Source: Cryptomeria japonica (Eukaryota; Streptophyta; Pinopsida; Cupressales; Cupressaceae). From it: DNA of 64,000 nt. The translations under genes were made by a program, and so were the position numbers. The notes beneath the pieces are model-generated. The model was not told the origin of the DNA. It searched no databases and saw only the letters and a list, made by a program, of their open reading frames with translations. The DNA is taken from positions 607,649,677 to 607,713,676 of the forward strand of contig NC_081405.1 in assembly GCF_030272615.1 (NCBI RefSeq). Direction: 5' to 3'. This document shows, in pieces, positions 24,635 to 35,814 of this stretch (positions within the stretch are counted from its first letter, which is position 1; each line of letters begins with the position of its first letter).

Positions 24635-25219
24635 AAAGTTAATATTGAAGAAACCAGAGAAGAAATGAATCGGATATGAAAGAAAAAGAGTGATGACTCA
24701 CCTAGAGAAGAAACCGTTCCTTCACCAAATGTGGAAAATCCTGCACCGGTGAATTAAGCCCTTTTAATATGGCTAAGGGGAACTTAACGATAAATCTACC
24801 TCATGACTCCTGAAAATGAATGAGTGGTAAGAGAATTTGTATGCATGAAATTTTGATAACTTTTTGTTAATCGGTTATCAACCAGTTTTACATCTATGTA
24901 TCTTTAAGAAGTGAAATTAGGGTTTGCAACCCTAACGGGCGAGCATTTAATACAGTAGGTAAAAAGGATAAAAATGGGTTTTCACTTTGTTATTTTACCC
25001 TAATGCTTTCGAGAAAGAAATTTTGAGTGCTTGTAGAGCTAAGAAAAAATTGTTGGTTGATATTTGTCGAAGCTACATTGCGATTTGTGTAATCAAGCTG
25101 ATTTGAAGGTTGCAAAATACTAAACTGGTGTGCACTTGGGCATTCAACCAGTAAATGAGGCAGCATGCGAGAAATAATTTATTTATTTGAATAATCTTGC
25201 TTCGAATCTAGTGTATTTG
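24635..25219. other. Spacer between gag and accessory region, unit 1
   Basis: The place where protease and pol would be expected, but none are present. It contains a perfect 8-bp inverted repeat TTAGGGTT-TGC-AACCCTAA (24917-24935) and untranslated-leader-like sequence before an ATG at 25220. Confidence 0.6.
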
Positions 25220-28200
25220 AAATGGCATTGTCTTCTAAACCTGTAGAGAGATTAATGATTACATATGAACCTATGGAAGTTGTTGAAGTGGAAAAAATTG
25301 TGTCGTATAATGCATTGTCACTAGTTCCTAGTGGTGTTATAGAGGTGTCTTATAATGCTTTGATTGCAAGATTGAGGATCTAGGATCATTATCTATTTAC
25401 ACTCAGTTAAAATCCCTTTGCAATGAGAATAGGAAGATTCAATTAGAATATATTAGGGTTTATGAAAAAGATTTTCATAACGCTGCTTACTTGCTTGAAG
25501 ATTTTGAAGAACACATCTAAATTATTTTGAGTTGAGTTCATGGGGAGAACATGTATTTGGAAAGGACTCATAGTATAACCAAGGAATACATTCAGGTTGT
25601 AATTGGTTTTTGCTCAACAGACGAAGTACTTGTGCTGAGGCGTATTTCAAAAAAGACAGTATACACTCTAACCGGATCAACATCTGACAAGCATGCTTTT
25701 TCTGTCAATAACATCAGGGACCCAGTAATAAATTGGCAGCTATGGTTATAGGCTATAGGGTATTTTATTCTAGCAAATTAAACAGCGTTCCATCAACAGC
25801 GGTGCATACTGCTTACAAGATGATAGATGAAAATGGTAATTATGACCTATGTGACACCATAAGGAGCCAATTAATGTTAAATCTTCAGTCTATCAAGAAG
25901 GACAATAGTCTAAAGTTCAAATTTGGACAATAACTGATCTTTCTATTCTTTTATTTTCAAAATTTCCTATTGGGAATAGGTGATCTTGAGTGGTCTAAGG
26001 ATCTACCGATATCTTCCTAGCTCAAGAACAATATTAAGGTTGTGAAGAACACCTTTTCTACTGCAATGAACAAATACTTCAATGGGTTTCAGAAGAAAAT
26101 GAGCATGAGATTAAGATTGCCTAAGGATGTGGTAAAATAATTTTCCAAGGACATTGTTTTCACAGTTACCACTGATTTTTGTTTGATGGAGGTAATTGAA
26201 CCTAGAGAAGAAGAAATGTAAGATTTAACTATGACTTACTTATTAGTTATGCTAATAACCTGTTAGCATCTCCAAAGGATAAAGAGAGGGCAAAACAAGA
26301 TATTGTTGAAGTCTAGACTGCACAAGCTGAAATCACTATTGCTCCTATCACAAGTGGTAAAGGTAAGAAAAAGAAGGCTGAGCAAGCACCTCTGGTGATG
26401 AAGAATACAAGGGTGACACAGAGTGTCCAAACCAAAAAGGAACCGGCACCCAACTTTTATGCTAAGAAGGACAATGCATCAAAGAAAAGAGGTCAAAAAC
26501 TAATTCTCCAAGAAGAATCTAAAGGCACTAACATTGAGGACGAACCCAAAAAGATGAAAGCAATCGACAGAGTAGCTAAGAAAGTGAAGGAAGTGACAAA
26601 GGTAGGTGTGCCTTTTGATATCTCAACTTAGAAGCTTGAGACCCACTTTGAAAGAACGGTGAAAACATTAGGGAGAAACAGATTTGACAATGTCAGAGAT
26701 CATTTTGATTCTTTCACTGTAGAAGAAAAGGAGCAAATCATTCAGCAGGTAATCAATCATTTATGCCATTACAATACATTACCACATTAGCTTGAAAAAG
26801 ACATCTCTAATTCCTTGTATACTATTCTTTTTAATAAATGGGAGGAAGCTATAAAGAAAGAAAATGGAATCATAGATGATGTACTTGTGGAATATTTTCC
26901 TAAATTATCCAAGGACGAGTTGAATGTGCTGGTTGATAAGTATAAAGTTCATTTTCCTTATAGAAGATGATCATTGAAAAGTGCAAACTATTGAGACTGA
27001 GACTCATCAGATTGCTCAAAGTATCAAACACTCTGAAGATCTTATACCATCTGATAAGGATGAACAAGATACTATTGATAGACCTGAAATGGATGAAGAA
27101 GAAATTATGCAAGATGATGTTGTCTATCCTATCAAGAAGAAGGATGACACTATTATTCAAGTTGTTGATGATATTCAGGATTCAATTGATCTATGTGTAG
27201 ACATCATTGCACTAGATATGGAGCCACCTAAAATCACTAACTTATAGGCTACTTTAGTTGAGAAACTAACAACTCATCCAAAAGTAGACATTCCACTAGC
27301 AATAGAGCAACTTGAGAAACCCCGATCTCCCCCAGTTTCAGAGGATACTCAGAAGGAATCTATTAAAAATGTTGACACACAAATTTCTGAATAGGGAACA
27401 AAGAAAGGCTAAGAGAAAGCAATTGTTAAGGTAAAATCTTCTGAACTGGCAAAAACTTTAGTCTTACAACAAATTGATGAAGATGATGATGACTCATTAG
27501 GCATCTCAGGGGCTATAAATGTTGATAATATGAGTGCATCCGAAATGATGAAGATTGCAACTATCATGAAATCTATAGCACATAAGAAGAGACTTAAAGA
27601 GCAAAGAATGTAAGCTCAAACAATTCAGAATGCAGTAGATATTCTATCTAGTCTACTACCGGAAACTTCTACAGGACATCTGAGAACCCCTATTAGCAAA
27701 CTTGGTCAATTAGTTGCTGATGCATCTGACCAAATCAAGTCACTTGAAGAAGCAACACAAACTTATGCTGAAAAAAGTTACAAGAAGAAGTATGGAGAGC
27801 AACTTATAAAAGAAATTGATTCAAGGAAACTTGGTCTAACTTTTAACAAAGATTTATTGAGAAAAGCTATTGAAACAGGAGGAAAATAGCTTGCTTCTAC
27901 TTCTAATGTTTCATTCTTTTATTTTGATATCACTAAAAAACAAATTGAAGTAGAGAAAGAGCTAGAAACGATATGTAATGCATATGTCCCACTTCAGGAC
28001 TCTATTTTTTTTTTAACAAATCTGTGGATGATTTGCACAACAGGTTGGATACCTATGATCTTGAGAAAGAAAAAAGACTCCGGTCACTAAAGGAATTGAA
28101 GAGTCTACTCACATCCCAAGTGGATATACTACAAAGAGCCTACACAAATGCAAAAGCTATCTTAGCAACTCTAGAAACATAAATATTGGATTCCATGGAA

Positions 28201-28260
28201 GAGTTCAATACATAGAATATGTCTACGCTTGAGTACACTCAGAATGTGCAGGAAACATGA
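25220..28260 (+). pseudogene. Accessory (env-position) coding region of the Sirevirus-like element, unit 1
   Basis: A coding-like region of about 3 kb broken by stops and frameshifts. It starts MALSSKPVERLMITYEPMEV at 25220. Readable blocks include SIYTQLKSLCNENRKIQLEY, AYLLEDFEEHI, the frame at 25551-25751, VPSTAVHTAYKMIDENGNYD and RSQLMLNLQSIKKDN. A lysine-rich segment follows (26395-26631), then an acidic segment (26981-27247), then coiled-coil sequence to about 28230 (SLEEATQTYAEKSYKKKY; KRLRSLKELKSLLTSQVDIL). Its place between gag and the 3' LTR matches the env-like ORF of Sireviruses, but I see no membrane segment and do not claim an envelope function. The N-terminal half may be captured host sequence. 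No domain was identified with certainty. Confidence 0.6.
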
Positions 28261-28412
28261 ATAAATGCCCTATCATAAGAAGAAATTCAATGTTATTTTC
28301 ATGAGACTTGTGTATGCATGATCCCTAATTCAGTTTTTAAGTTTTTGTAAAACATTGTGATACAAACTTTTCTATATATATATATATTTCTTTTCAATTT
28401 GTCATTGTTGTC

Positions 28413-28422
28413 AAAGGGGGAG
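28413..28422 (+). promoter_or_regulatory. Polypurine tract-like motif 1, unit 1
   Basis: AAAGGGGGAG, about 150 bp before the 3' LTR. Repeated polypurine tracts are a known Sirevirus signature. Confidence 0.7.
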
Positions 28423-28471
28423 TAGAAATATATGTATGTGTGTTCTTAAAATTTTATATGATGTATGTATT

Positions 28472-28480
28472 AAAGGGGAG
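28472..28480 (+). promoter_or_regulatory. Polypurine tract-like motif 2, unit 1
   Basis: AAAGGGGAG, between motif 1 and the LTR-adjacent tract. Confidence 0.65.
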
Positions 28481-28560
28481 CACATGTATATGTGCAAAAA
28501 AAAATTTAAGCACACTTAGCGGTATTACTGTAAAATTTTCTAAGTGTTGCCATCAATGCC

Positions 28561-28570
28561 AAAGGGGAAG
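28561..28570 (+). promoter_or_regulatory. Polypurine tract next to 3' LTR, unit 1
   Basis: AAAGGGGAAG, two bases before the LTR start TGTTGTC. This is the expected position for plus-strand priming. Confidence 0.88.
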
Positions 28571-28572
28571 AT

Positions 28573-29683
28573 TGTTGTCTTGATGATGATTGTAATGAAT
28601 TCATCAGATGTTATCATTGATGAAACACATACACACACATATGTTCATATTGTCTACCGGTGTAACTTCATAGTTGTTTACACTTCAACTAGTATGCTAG
28701 AGGTTTATATCTAACTGGTACTTGGTAACAACTAGTATATGCATGGTGGTAGCCAATGGTTATACATAACTCGACATCAACAAGGAGTATCAAGGCCAAC
28801 AAAGATTATCACAAGAGTATCAAGGATAACGGTTTATATGTTTAACTCCAACTGGTATTGATTGTTCCAACTGGTATTTGCTGATTGTGTGATGAGTTAT
28901 CACAAGTCGTGATGAGTTATTCTCACTGACAAGATTTGGCGGTATTTTTGTGATGAATTATTATCATTTGACTAGATACACTACACCTAGGTAATTGTGT
29001 TCTGATTTCTTGAGGCTAACATGAAATCTAAATGTCTATTTATTGACATCACAATTAGTTATTTTTAAATCAGTGAAAGTGATATGTTATGTGTGAAGGC
29101 AGAAGTGTTTAGTCACAAAGTATGTTGGTAAAGAGGAGTTAAGTGCGTAGAACAGAATCTATACAAGCAATTTTTGCTATCACTAGATCACATCACCTGT
29201 TGTTTTCTAACCACTGCAACAGTCAAATCCCCTAACCAAGTAAACTCTAACAAGCTTCATTGTTCAAATCCTCTAACCAGGTGATCCATTAGTTTGGATT
29301 TAAAAATCTTCCACCAAGATTACTCCTTACAGGGTACTACCAGTTATTGGGTATAGCTTGTAACTAAGCTTTGGGATCTTTAATAGCATTCGCTCCTAGC
29401 AAAGCATTTTTGTACACCCTAACCAGTCTATTATCTATTACTGCAGATAGTTAACTTGTGAGTACCATCTCACCATGGTTTTTACCTATTTGGGTTTTCC
29501 ACGTATAAACACTTGTGTTATGGCGGATGTTTTACTTATTGTGGATGTTGTTATATCATTTCTGAATGCATGCATATTCTTTAACAAACTTGTTAATTTT
29601 ATCTATCGGTCAGTGTTTAAAGTAGTACTATTTTTGGTGTCACTGATTAACCCCCCCCCTCTCAGTGCTTTACAAGTCCATCA
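28573..29683 (+). repeat. 3' LTR of the Sirevirus-like element, unit 1
   Basis: 1111 bp, starting TGTTGTCTTGATGATGATT and ending CAAGTCCATCA. Most differences from the 5' LTR are C/T or G/A transitions, including at the CpG of the ACCGGT palindromes, consistent with decay of methylated cytosines. Confidence 0.92.
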
Positions 29684-30054
29684 TATACATGCATTAGGAT
29701 TAAGGGTATAACTTAACTTGTGCTAGCTAGTTCTTCGTATTTAGGATCAATAAATGGGTTATTAATGCTTCTAGGTTTTTGGTATTGGAGATAAACTGAT
29801 GGGTGACAACCTTATTGGTTTTTGAAATTTATGATAATGGTTGTGTTCATATCATATGAATTGGTTGATTTCTACTTGCTTCTTCTTTATTTCATTGATA
29901 AAAGTGCTTAGATGAGCAATGCCATTATAATTAGATTATTCTCTATATGATTAACATTTTGAAGATGCAATTTATCTTATTATCTAATATTAAATTATTC
30001 ACATATTACCTTTAATCCTTCATATAAATCACTATATCTTAAATTACATTACAT
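29684..30054. other. Unassigned sequence right of the LTR element
   Basis: AT-rich. It is presumably the original continuation of the sequence left of 22320. No gene or repeat recognised. Confidence 0.4.
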
Positions 30055-30620
30055 AAAATATATAATTCTTATTTAAAAAATATTTATAAAACCAAATAGA
30101 TCTTAATATACACAATAATCATATTCAGTACATTACCTCCATCATATCTACCTATGTTGGATCTCAATACAACTAACACATAATCCTTATACTCATTAGC
30201 ACTTGAGTAAAAAATAAAAAGAAGAGTAACATATTGACCAGATTACTTCAGAAGAAGGATATTGTAGCCTTATATCACCTTTCATAGTTGATGGGTTCCA
30301 ACAAACTCCCCATAACAAAATTAGACGGTATGGACATTCTTACATGTCACTATAATGCTTCCTGTGGCGACCGACTATGTATTGTGAAAGGGAAGTTCAT
30401 GCAGTCCTTTGATATTGATTTCCTTGGCTTTTAGACATCTTATTGGACGAAAAACAAATATTGTTGAATGCACGTATAATTCTGAGGACTTCCACTTGTA
30501 CCCGGATTCCTAGCTCTTCAGTTTTGTTTTTACTTCCATATAGAATAAAAGTCACATTTTTCCTAGCTATGGAAAGATTTGTTTTCACTTCCATATAGAA
30601 CAAAAACCACGTTCTGTATT
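30055..30620 (-). repeat. Third, rearranged remnant of the TNL locus
   Basis: 30055-30330 matches the region left of TNL exon 2 (4260-4560; 38300-38590). From 30345 the sequence jumps to match the region near 40545-40600 (GTCACTATAATGCTTCCTG; unit 2 has GTCACTATGCTTCCTG). Everything between, including the TIR and linker exons, is missing. At 30097/30098 the AGATCTTAATATAC site that adjoins the LTR in the other two copies is preceded by non-LTR sequence, so this copy looks like an unoccupied site. The minus frame 30603-30397 has no recognised domain. Confidence 0.65.
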
Positions 30621-30729
30621 TAAGAGCTTTCTATGGGAGGCTTGATGTGTTCATTTTTGTTTCCCCGATCTAAGTTTCTGGTTCAATTTTCAAATTCATG
30701 CTAATCTACTGCACAAATTTTGTCTAGTT

Positions 30730-32270
30730 CTTATAATTAGGGTTAGGGATATGATTGGGATTAGTCTTAGTGATTTTAATTAGGGTTAGGGTTAAAGATT
30801 ATAATTAGTGATTATAATTAAAATTAGGGTTATGGTTAGGGTTAGAATTATAATTAGGATTAGGGTTAGGGTTTGAGTTAGAATTAGGGTTAGGGTTAGG
30901 GTTAGAATAGGGTTAGGATTAGGTTTCCGATTAGATATATAGTTAGGTTTAGGGTCATTAACAAGTTAGGGTCAAGAATAGAGGGAGTCGTAGTATTATA
31001 GATAAAATAATAGTTATAATTCATTTTAGTTAATGAATAGGGTTATTATCATAGGATAATGCTTAGGGTAAGGGTTGAGGTTCAATAAGAATCAGTGTGA
31101 GGATTAGGGATAAGGTTTAATAAGGATTAGGGTTAGTATTACAACTCAATTAATGTTAGATATGTATTATGATGAGCTAGGATTTAAGGATAAATCATGT
31201 TGTTAGGTTTAGGGCTATATAATAAAGCTTGGTTTCAAGGTTATCATTAGGGTTTAATTAGGGTTATGGGTTATGGTAGCATAAAGTTTGGGGATAATCT
31301 CAAGGTTAGGGTTATGATTCAGGTTCAAAAAAGGGTTTAGTAATTATGGTTAGGGTAATTTTAGAGGTCAATTAAGGCTATGATTCAATACATTAGGGCT
31401 AGGTATAAATTAGGATTAGGGATAGTGTTTAATTATGGTTAGATTAGGGTTCAAGTTGTAGTTAGTGCTTAATTTTAGGGTTATAGTTAAGTTAGCTATG
31501 GTTAGGTTTCAGTTATTGTACAATTAGGTTATTGGTAGGCTTCAATTAAGTATAGATTAGGGATATTATCAAGGTCAAGGTTTTATTATGATATGGGTTT
31601 AATTATAGTTAGGGTTAGTGTTATATTTCAATTTGGGTTAGAATTAGGGTTATGATTCAATTATATTAGGGTTAGGTTTAAATTGTGATTAGAGTTCAAT
31701 TAGGTTATTTTTTTCAGGTAAAATCCAATTAGGATTATGTTAGAAACCAATACATTTATATTATTTGGTATTAGGTTTTCAGTTAGAGATAAAGTTAGGC
31801 TTAGAGATATTATTAAGTTAGGCTTAAGGTTAGGGTTAGGGTTAAGATTCCAGTTAGAGATATTATTAAAGATAAAATCATAATTATGATAAGTTTTTGT
31901 TCAAGATTGAGGTTAGGGTTACTAAGTTATCTTTAGGGTTTAGGGTTATGGTTAGGATTATTGGTAGGGTTAGAGTTTACATAATGGTTAGTGTTAGGGT
32001 TAGGGATAGGGGTATGGTCAGGGTTAGGGTTTAGGGTTAATATTATGGCTTAATATTATGATGAGGGTTATGGTTAGGGTTAGCATTTTGGTTAGAGTTT
32101 ATATCAAGGTTAGGGTTAGGGGTGGATTGTGAATAGGTTTTACATCATGACTAGGATTAGGGTGAATATTTTAGTGAGTATTATTGATAGGTTTAGGGTT
32201 TACATCACATGTAAGGTTAGGTGTAGGATTATGATAATGATTAGGGTTTAGGGTTAAGGTTAAAATAAAT
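30730..32270 (+). repeat. Degenerate TTAGGG/TTTAGGG-like array, about 1.5 kb
   Basis: Many TTAGGG units, often in short perfect runs (near 30835-30905, 31825-31845, 31995-32030), mixed with AATTAGGG, GATTAGGG, TTTAGGG and ATTATGGTTAGGG variants. All are G-rich on the plus strand. It is too degenerate and too internal to be a chromosome end, and is best called an interstitial telomere-like or simple satellite repeat. No ORFs. Confidence 0.85.
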
Positions 32271-33670
32271 CTTTAAAATTATGATACAAGAATTAAGCTA
32301 GTTCATTTTCAAAAAATGAAGCAATGATGCTAATTGTTTGACACGTTAAACAAATTATGTTATATTGGCTTTATGATATTGTAACAAACATTTTTTCATG
32401 ATTCTATAAATGCACACTAATACTTACAAACCCATTTTCTTGAGAATTTTCTCGGAGAATGGGAAATAAAATATGAATGAAGTTTTCTTAACTCAATTTT
32501 TTTTTGTTATGGAGTGAGAAAAAAGAATGGTGAACTTTGGGAACTTAGAAGATAGAATGTTATATGATCTAAAGTCTTGAAAAACTTTCCTAGTATACTC
32601 TCTAAGTTCATTGTCAAATATCAAAAGGAAATAATAATTCATGTCTATTCTAAGTATAGATTATCCATGCTTCCATTTACCAAATTCTAAAGTGATGAAC
32701 TCATTAATTTGAGGATCCTAATATTTTAAAAATTAAAGCACATATTAATTCTATACTTTTTATAAATAACTTTAAGGTAAAATAAATTAACTTTTGTATA
32801 TTTTATAAATTGTTTCCTTTATATTTTTATAAATAACTTTAAAGTAAAATGAAGTAACAATTTTATGCTAAATAATAATAATAGTAAATAAATATTGTCA
32901 AATAGTAATTTGATATGTTTCTTCTTTTATTATTTTTATTCATATAAAATATATTTTTATATATTTTTGAATTGAAGTTAATGTATATTGTGTAGACATT
33001 AGCATAAATCAACTAACTTTAAATAGTGTCCTTTTATTGTGAAATTAAATTAAATGCAATTCTATTTTTTAAATGAATCAAAAATTAGTTTTACAATAAC
33101 TTTAAAAAAGAAATCTAGAAATAAATAGGATCTTTTTAAAATATTGTAGATATTTAAACAACATTTATATTCTATTTTTCTTTTTTGATGCAAATTTCTA
33201 CCATTTATAAAATTAAATTACATTTTATTTTTAGTTTTTAAAAAATGAATCATCAATTAGTTTTAGAATAAATTTACAACCAAATCTAGATTTAAATGAA
33301 AATTTTCTATACTTTTTGAGATATCAACAAAATTTCTATTCTATTTCTAGTCTTTTTGCATGCAAATCATTTCAAATTCTAAAACTAAACTAATTTTAAT
33401 TTTTTAATTGTCAAATGAATGAACAATTAATTTTAGAAAAAAATAATTTTATAATTGATTTTTAAGATTTGCAATTGTCATTATCTAAATGACAAAATTA
33501 TAGTTTTCTACAAAATGGAATTGCACTCTGACATATTTTCTAAAACATGACAAATAACATAAGAGAAAGCCAAACAAGACAAGGAGATAAATATCATTAT
33601 AAAAGGTTTGAAGGAATTTGGATAGAAGGAAAGAACATATATTTTAGCAAGGTATTTTCTCAAGGACAAG
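32271..33670. repeat. Very AT-rich stretch with ~70-bp and ~170-bp tandem repeats
   Basis: No gene. TTTTTATAAATAACTTTAA recurs at about 32758 and 32828 (70-bp step). From about 33040 a degenerate unit of roughly 170 bp repeats: AAATGAATCA..AATTAGTTTTA motifs start near 33072, 33244 and 33414, with shared ACAA.ATTT.TATTCTATTT and GCAAAT segments between them. Confidence 0.65.
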
Positions 33671-34366
33671 TTGAAGTGGATAGGCTATATTCAAACAACA
33701 AATAAGATCAAAAAGAAAATAGGAGAAGGAAATGATATGCATGTGAGATTTACTCTAAGAATCTTAGAGGACAAATCTATGGTCCTTAAAAGAAGGGGGA
33801 TTGTTAGAGGTATTTATATTTACCTAGATGCAAGGAGATGGGCATGGCTGAAAAATGGAATAAATAAAATCAGCGAGCAATGGACACACAAGAAATAGGG
33901 ACTCGGGGCCCCATGAGATTGGAATTGTAGAGGTCACCCATGGGGAAGAGGACCGGGGTTGGGGCCCATAACAAAGTGGAAGGACATTATTGTTCTTATG
34001 GAAATACATGAACATGACAGATGTAGGATCCCAGACATTGAAGGATACATCAAATTTCTGTGTGGAATGAAGAGATTGGGATAGGTAAAGGTTACAAAGG
34101 GATCACAATGTTAATAAAATAAACATGGAGTGGTATTGTGAAGTTAGAGAAAGAGGACCTAAATAAATAGTTTATATGCTTGAAAATAACAGATAATGAG
34201 GATACAGTTTTGATGGTGGCTTTCTATTTTTCTCCAAAAGGTTCAAAATTCTACAAGAAGAGGAATTTGGATACAAAACCTGCTTATGATCCACTAAAGA
34301 AAGATATCTCAACTTTTAGTATTGTAGGTGATATTATCCTAATTGGTGACTTCAATGCTAGGATAG

Positions 34367-35090
34367 GGAACAATCAATCTATTTATATGATAAACAATGT
34401 AGAGTAGGATAAAATCCCCTTATGGCTAGGGGAAAATGAAGATCATCTTTAGAAAATGACTTCACAAGATGGGAATGGGAGTGTATCACACTTTGGAACT
34501 GAGTTGTTAGGCCTTTGTAGCTTATATTGGGCATATGTAATGGCATGAAAAATTGGCCGAGATTTAATAGTATCACTTGCAAAACATATAATGGACAAAG
34601 TGTGATAGACTGCATAGTATATTCTCAAAGCTTTATTTCCAACTTGGTGGACTTAACCTTTGAAGACTATCTCATAGAGATGATTTTGGTCATATGCCTT
34701 TTTTGTATTAAGTTTGGTAAGAACACTAAGGCCTAAAAGAAGAGTAGAATCAACACTCTCATAGGAAGGTGATCACACAAGGTAAAATCCTTATAAATCA
34801 AGAAAATTGGGAGCTCTAGAGAAACACTTGTAGTTGGCAAAAAATAGTATAGAAAATAATGGAAACAAGAGGGAAAAAGAGTATGTTCTTAGTAGCATGC
34901 CAATATTTTAAATACAAAATATTTTGAAGGTGTGTATGAATTGTAAACCTATTAAGAGGGTATGAAATATCTTTCTAGCTAATCCTTGGTATGGAAAAGA
35001 GTGCAAGGATACTAAAAATTCTCTTATATGGAAGGAGTCAAACAAGGAAACAAGTTAATATACAAGAAATTGATAAAATAAAAAAAATAT
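34367..35090 (+). repeat. 724-bp tandem duplication inside the LINE, first copy
   Basis: GGAACAATCAATCTATTTAT at 34367 recurs at 35091. The copies stay aligned at an offset of 724 with scattered substitutions and a few small indels. The unit spans the end of the endonuclease and the linker to RT (WYGKECKDTKNS reading). Confidence 0.92.
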
Positions 35091-35814
35091 GGAACAATCA
35101 ATCTATTTATATGATAAACAATGTAGAGTAGGATAAAATCCCCTTATGGCAAGGGGAAAATGAAGATCATCTTTAGAAAATGAGTTCACAAGATGGGAAT
35201 GGGAGTGTATCACACTTTGTAGCTGAGTTGTTAGGCCTTTGTAGCTTATATTGGGCATATGTAATGGCATGAAAAATTGGCCGAGATTTAATAGTATCAC
35301 TTGCAAAATATATAATGGACAAAGTGTGATAGACTACATAGTATATTCTCAAAGCTTTATTTCCAACTTGGTGGACTTAACCTTTGAAGACTGTCTCATA
35401 GAGATGATTTTGGTCATATGCCTTTTTTGTATTAAGTTTGGTATAAACACTAAGGCCTACAAGAAGAGTAGAATCAACACTCTCACAGGAAGGTCATCAC
35501 ACAAGGTAAAATCCTTATAAATCAAGAAAATCAGGAGCTCTAGAGAAACACTTGTAGTTGGCAAAAAATAGTATAGAAAATAATGGAAACAAGAGGGAAA
35601 AAGAGTATGTTCTCAGTAGCATGCCAATATTTTAAATAAAATTTTTTTTGAAGGTGTGTATGCATTGTAAACCTATTAAGAGGGTATGAAATATCTTTCT
35701 AGCTAATCCTTGGTATGGAAAAGAGTGCAAGAATACTAAAAAATCTCTTATATGGAAGGAGTCCAACAAGGAAACAAGTTAATATACAAGAAATTGATAA
35801 AATAAATAAAAGAA
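35091..35814 (+). repeat. 724-bp tandem duplication inside the LINE, second copy
   Basis: Second copy. It ends near the repeated TACAAGAAATTGATAAAATAAA (first occurrence 35062-35082), after which unique RT sequence resumes. Divergence between copies means this is not a very recent event. Confidence 0.92.

Larger units (their letters stand above)
22320..29683 (+). mobile_element. Pol-less Sirevirus-like LTR retrotransposon, unit 1
   Basis: Complete LTR-to-LTR element of 7.36 kb. It has 5' LTR, initiator-Met primer site, gag with coiled coil and zinc knuckles, a long accessory coding region, three polypurine tracts and a 3' LTR. The flanks are TATAT (22315-22319) and TATAC (29684-29688), a near-match 5-bp target duplication. 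The internal region is 5170 bp and contains no protease, integrase, RT or RNase H, so it could only have moved using enzymes from a relative. The combination of tRNA-iMet primer site, coiled-coil gag, accessory ORF before the 3' LTR and repeated polypurine tracts is typical of the Sirevirus (Maximus/SIRE) branch of Copia. The two LTRs differ at about 45 positions in the first ~460 bp by eye, so the insertion is old. Confidence 0.8.

Noticed and set aside
25220-28260. Calling the accessory region a viral-type envelope gene
   Set aside because: Only its position fits. There is no signal peptide, membrane segment or recognisable envelope domain.
29475-29711. 78-aa frame at the end of the 3' LTR
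   Set aside because: LTR sequence. The same frame in the 5' LTR is different and there is no domain.
30730-32270. True telomere end
   Set aside because: Units are degenerate and flanked on both sides by several kilobases of retroelement sequence.
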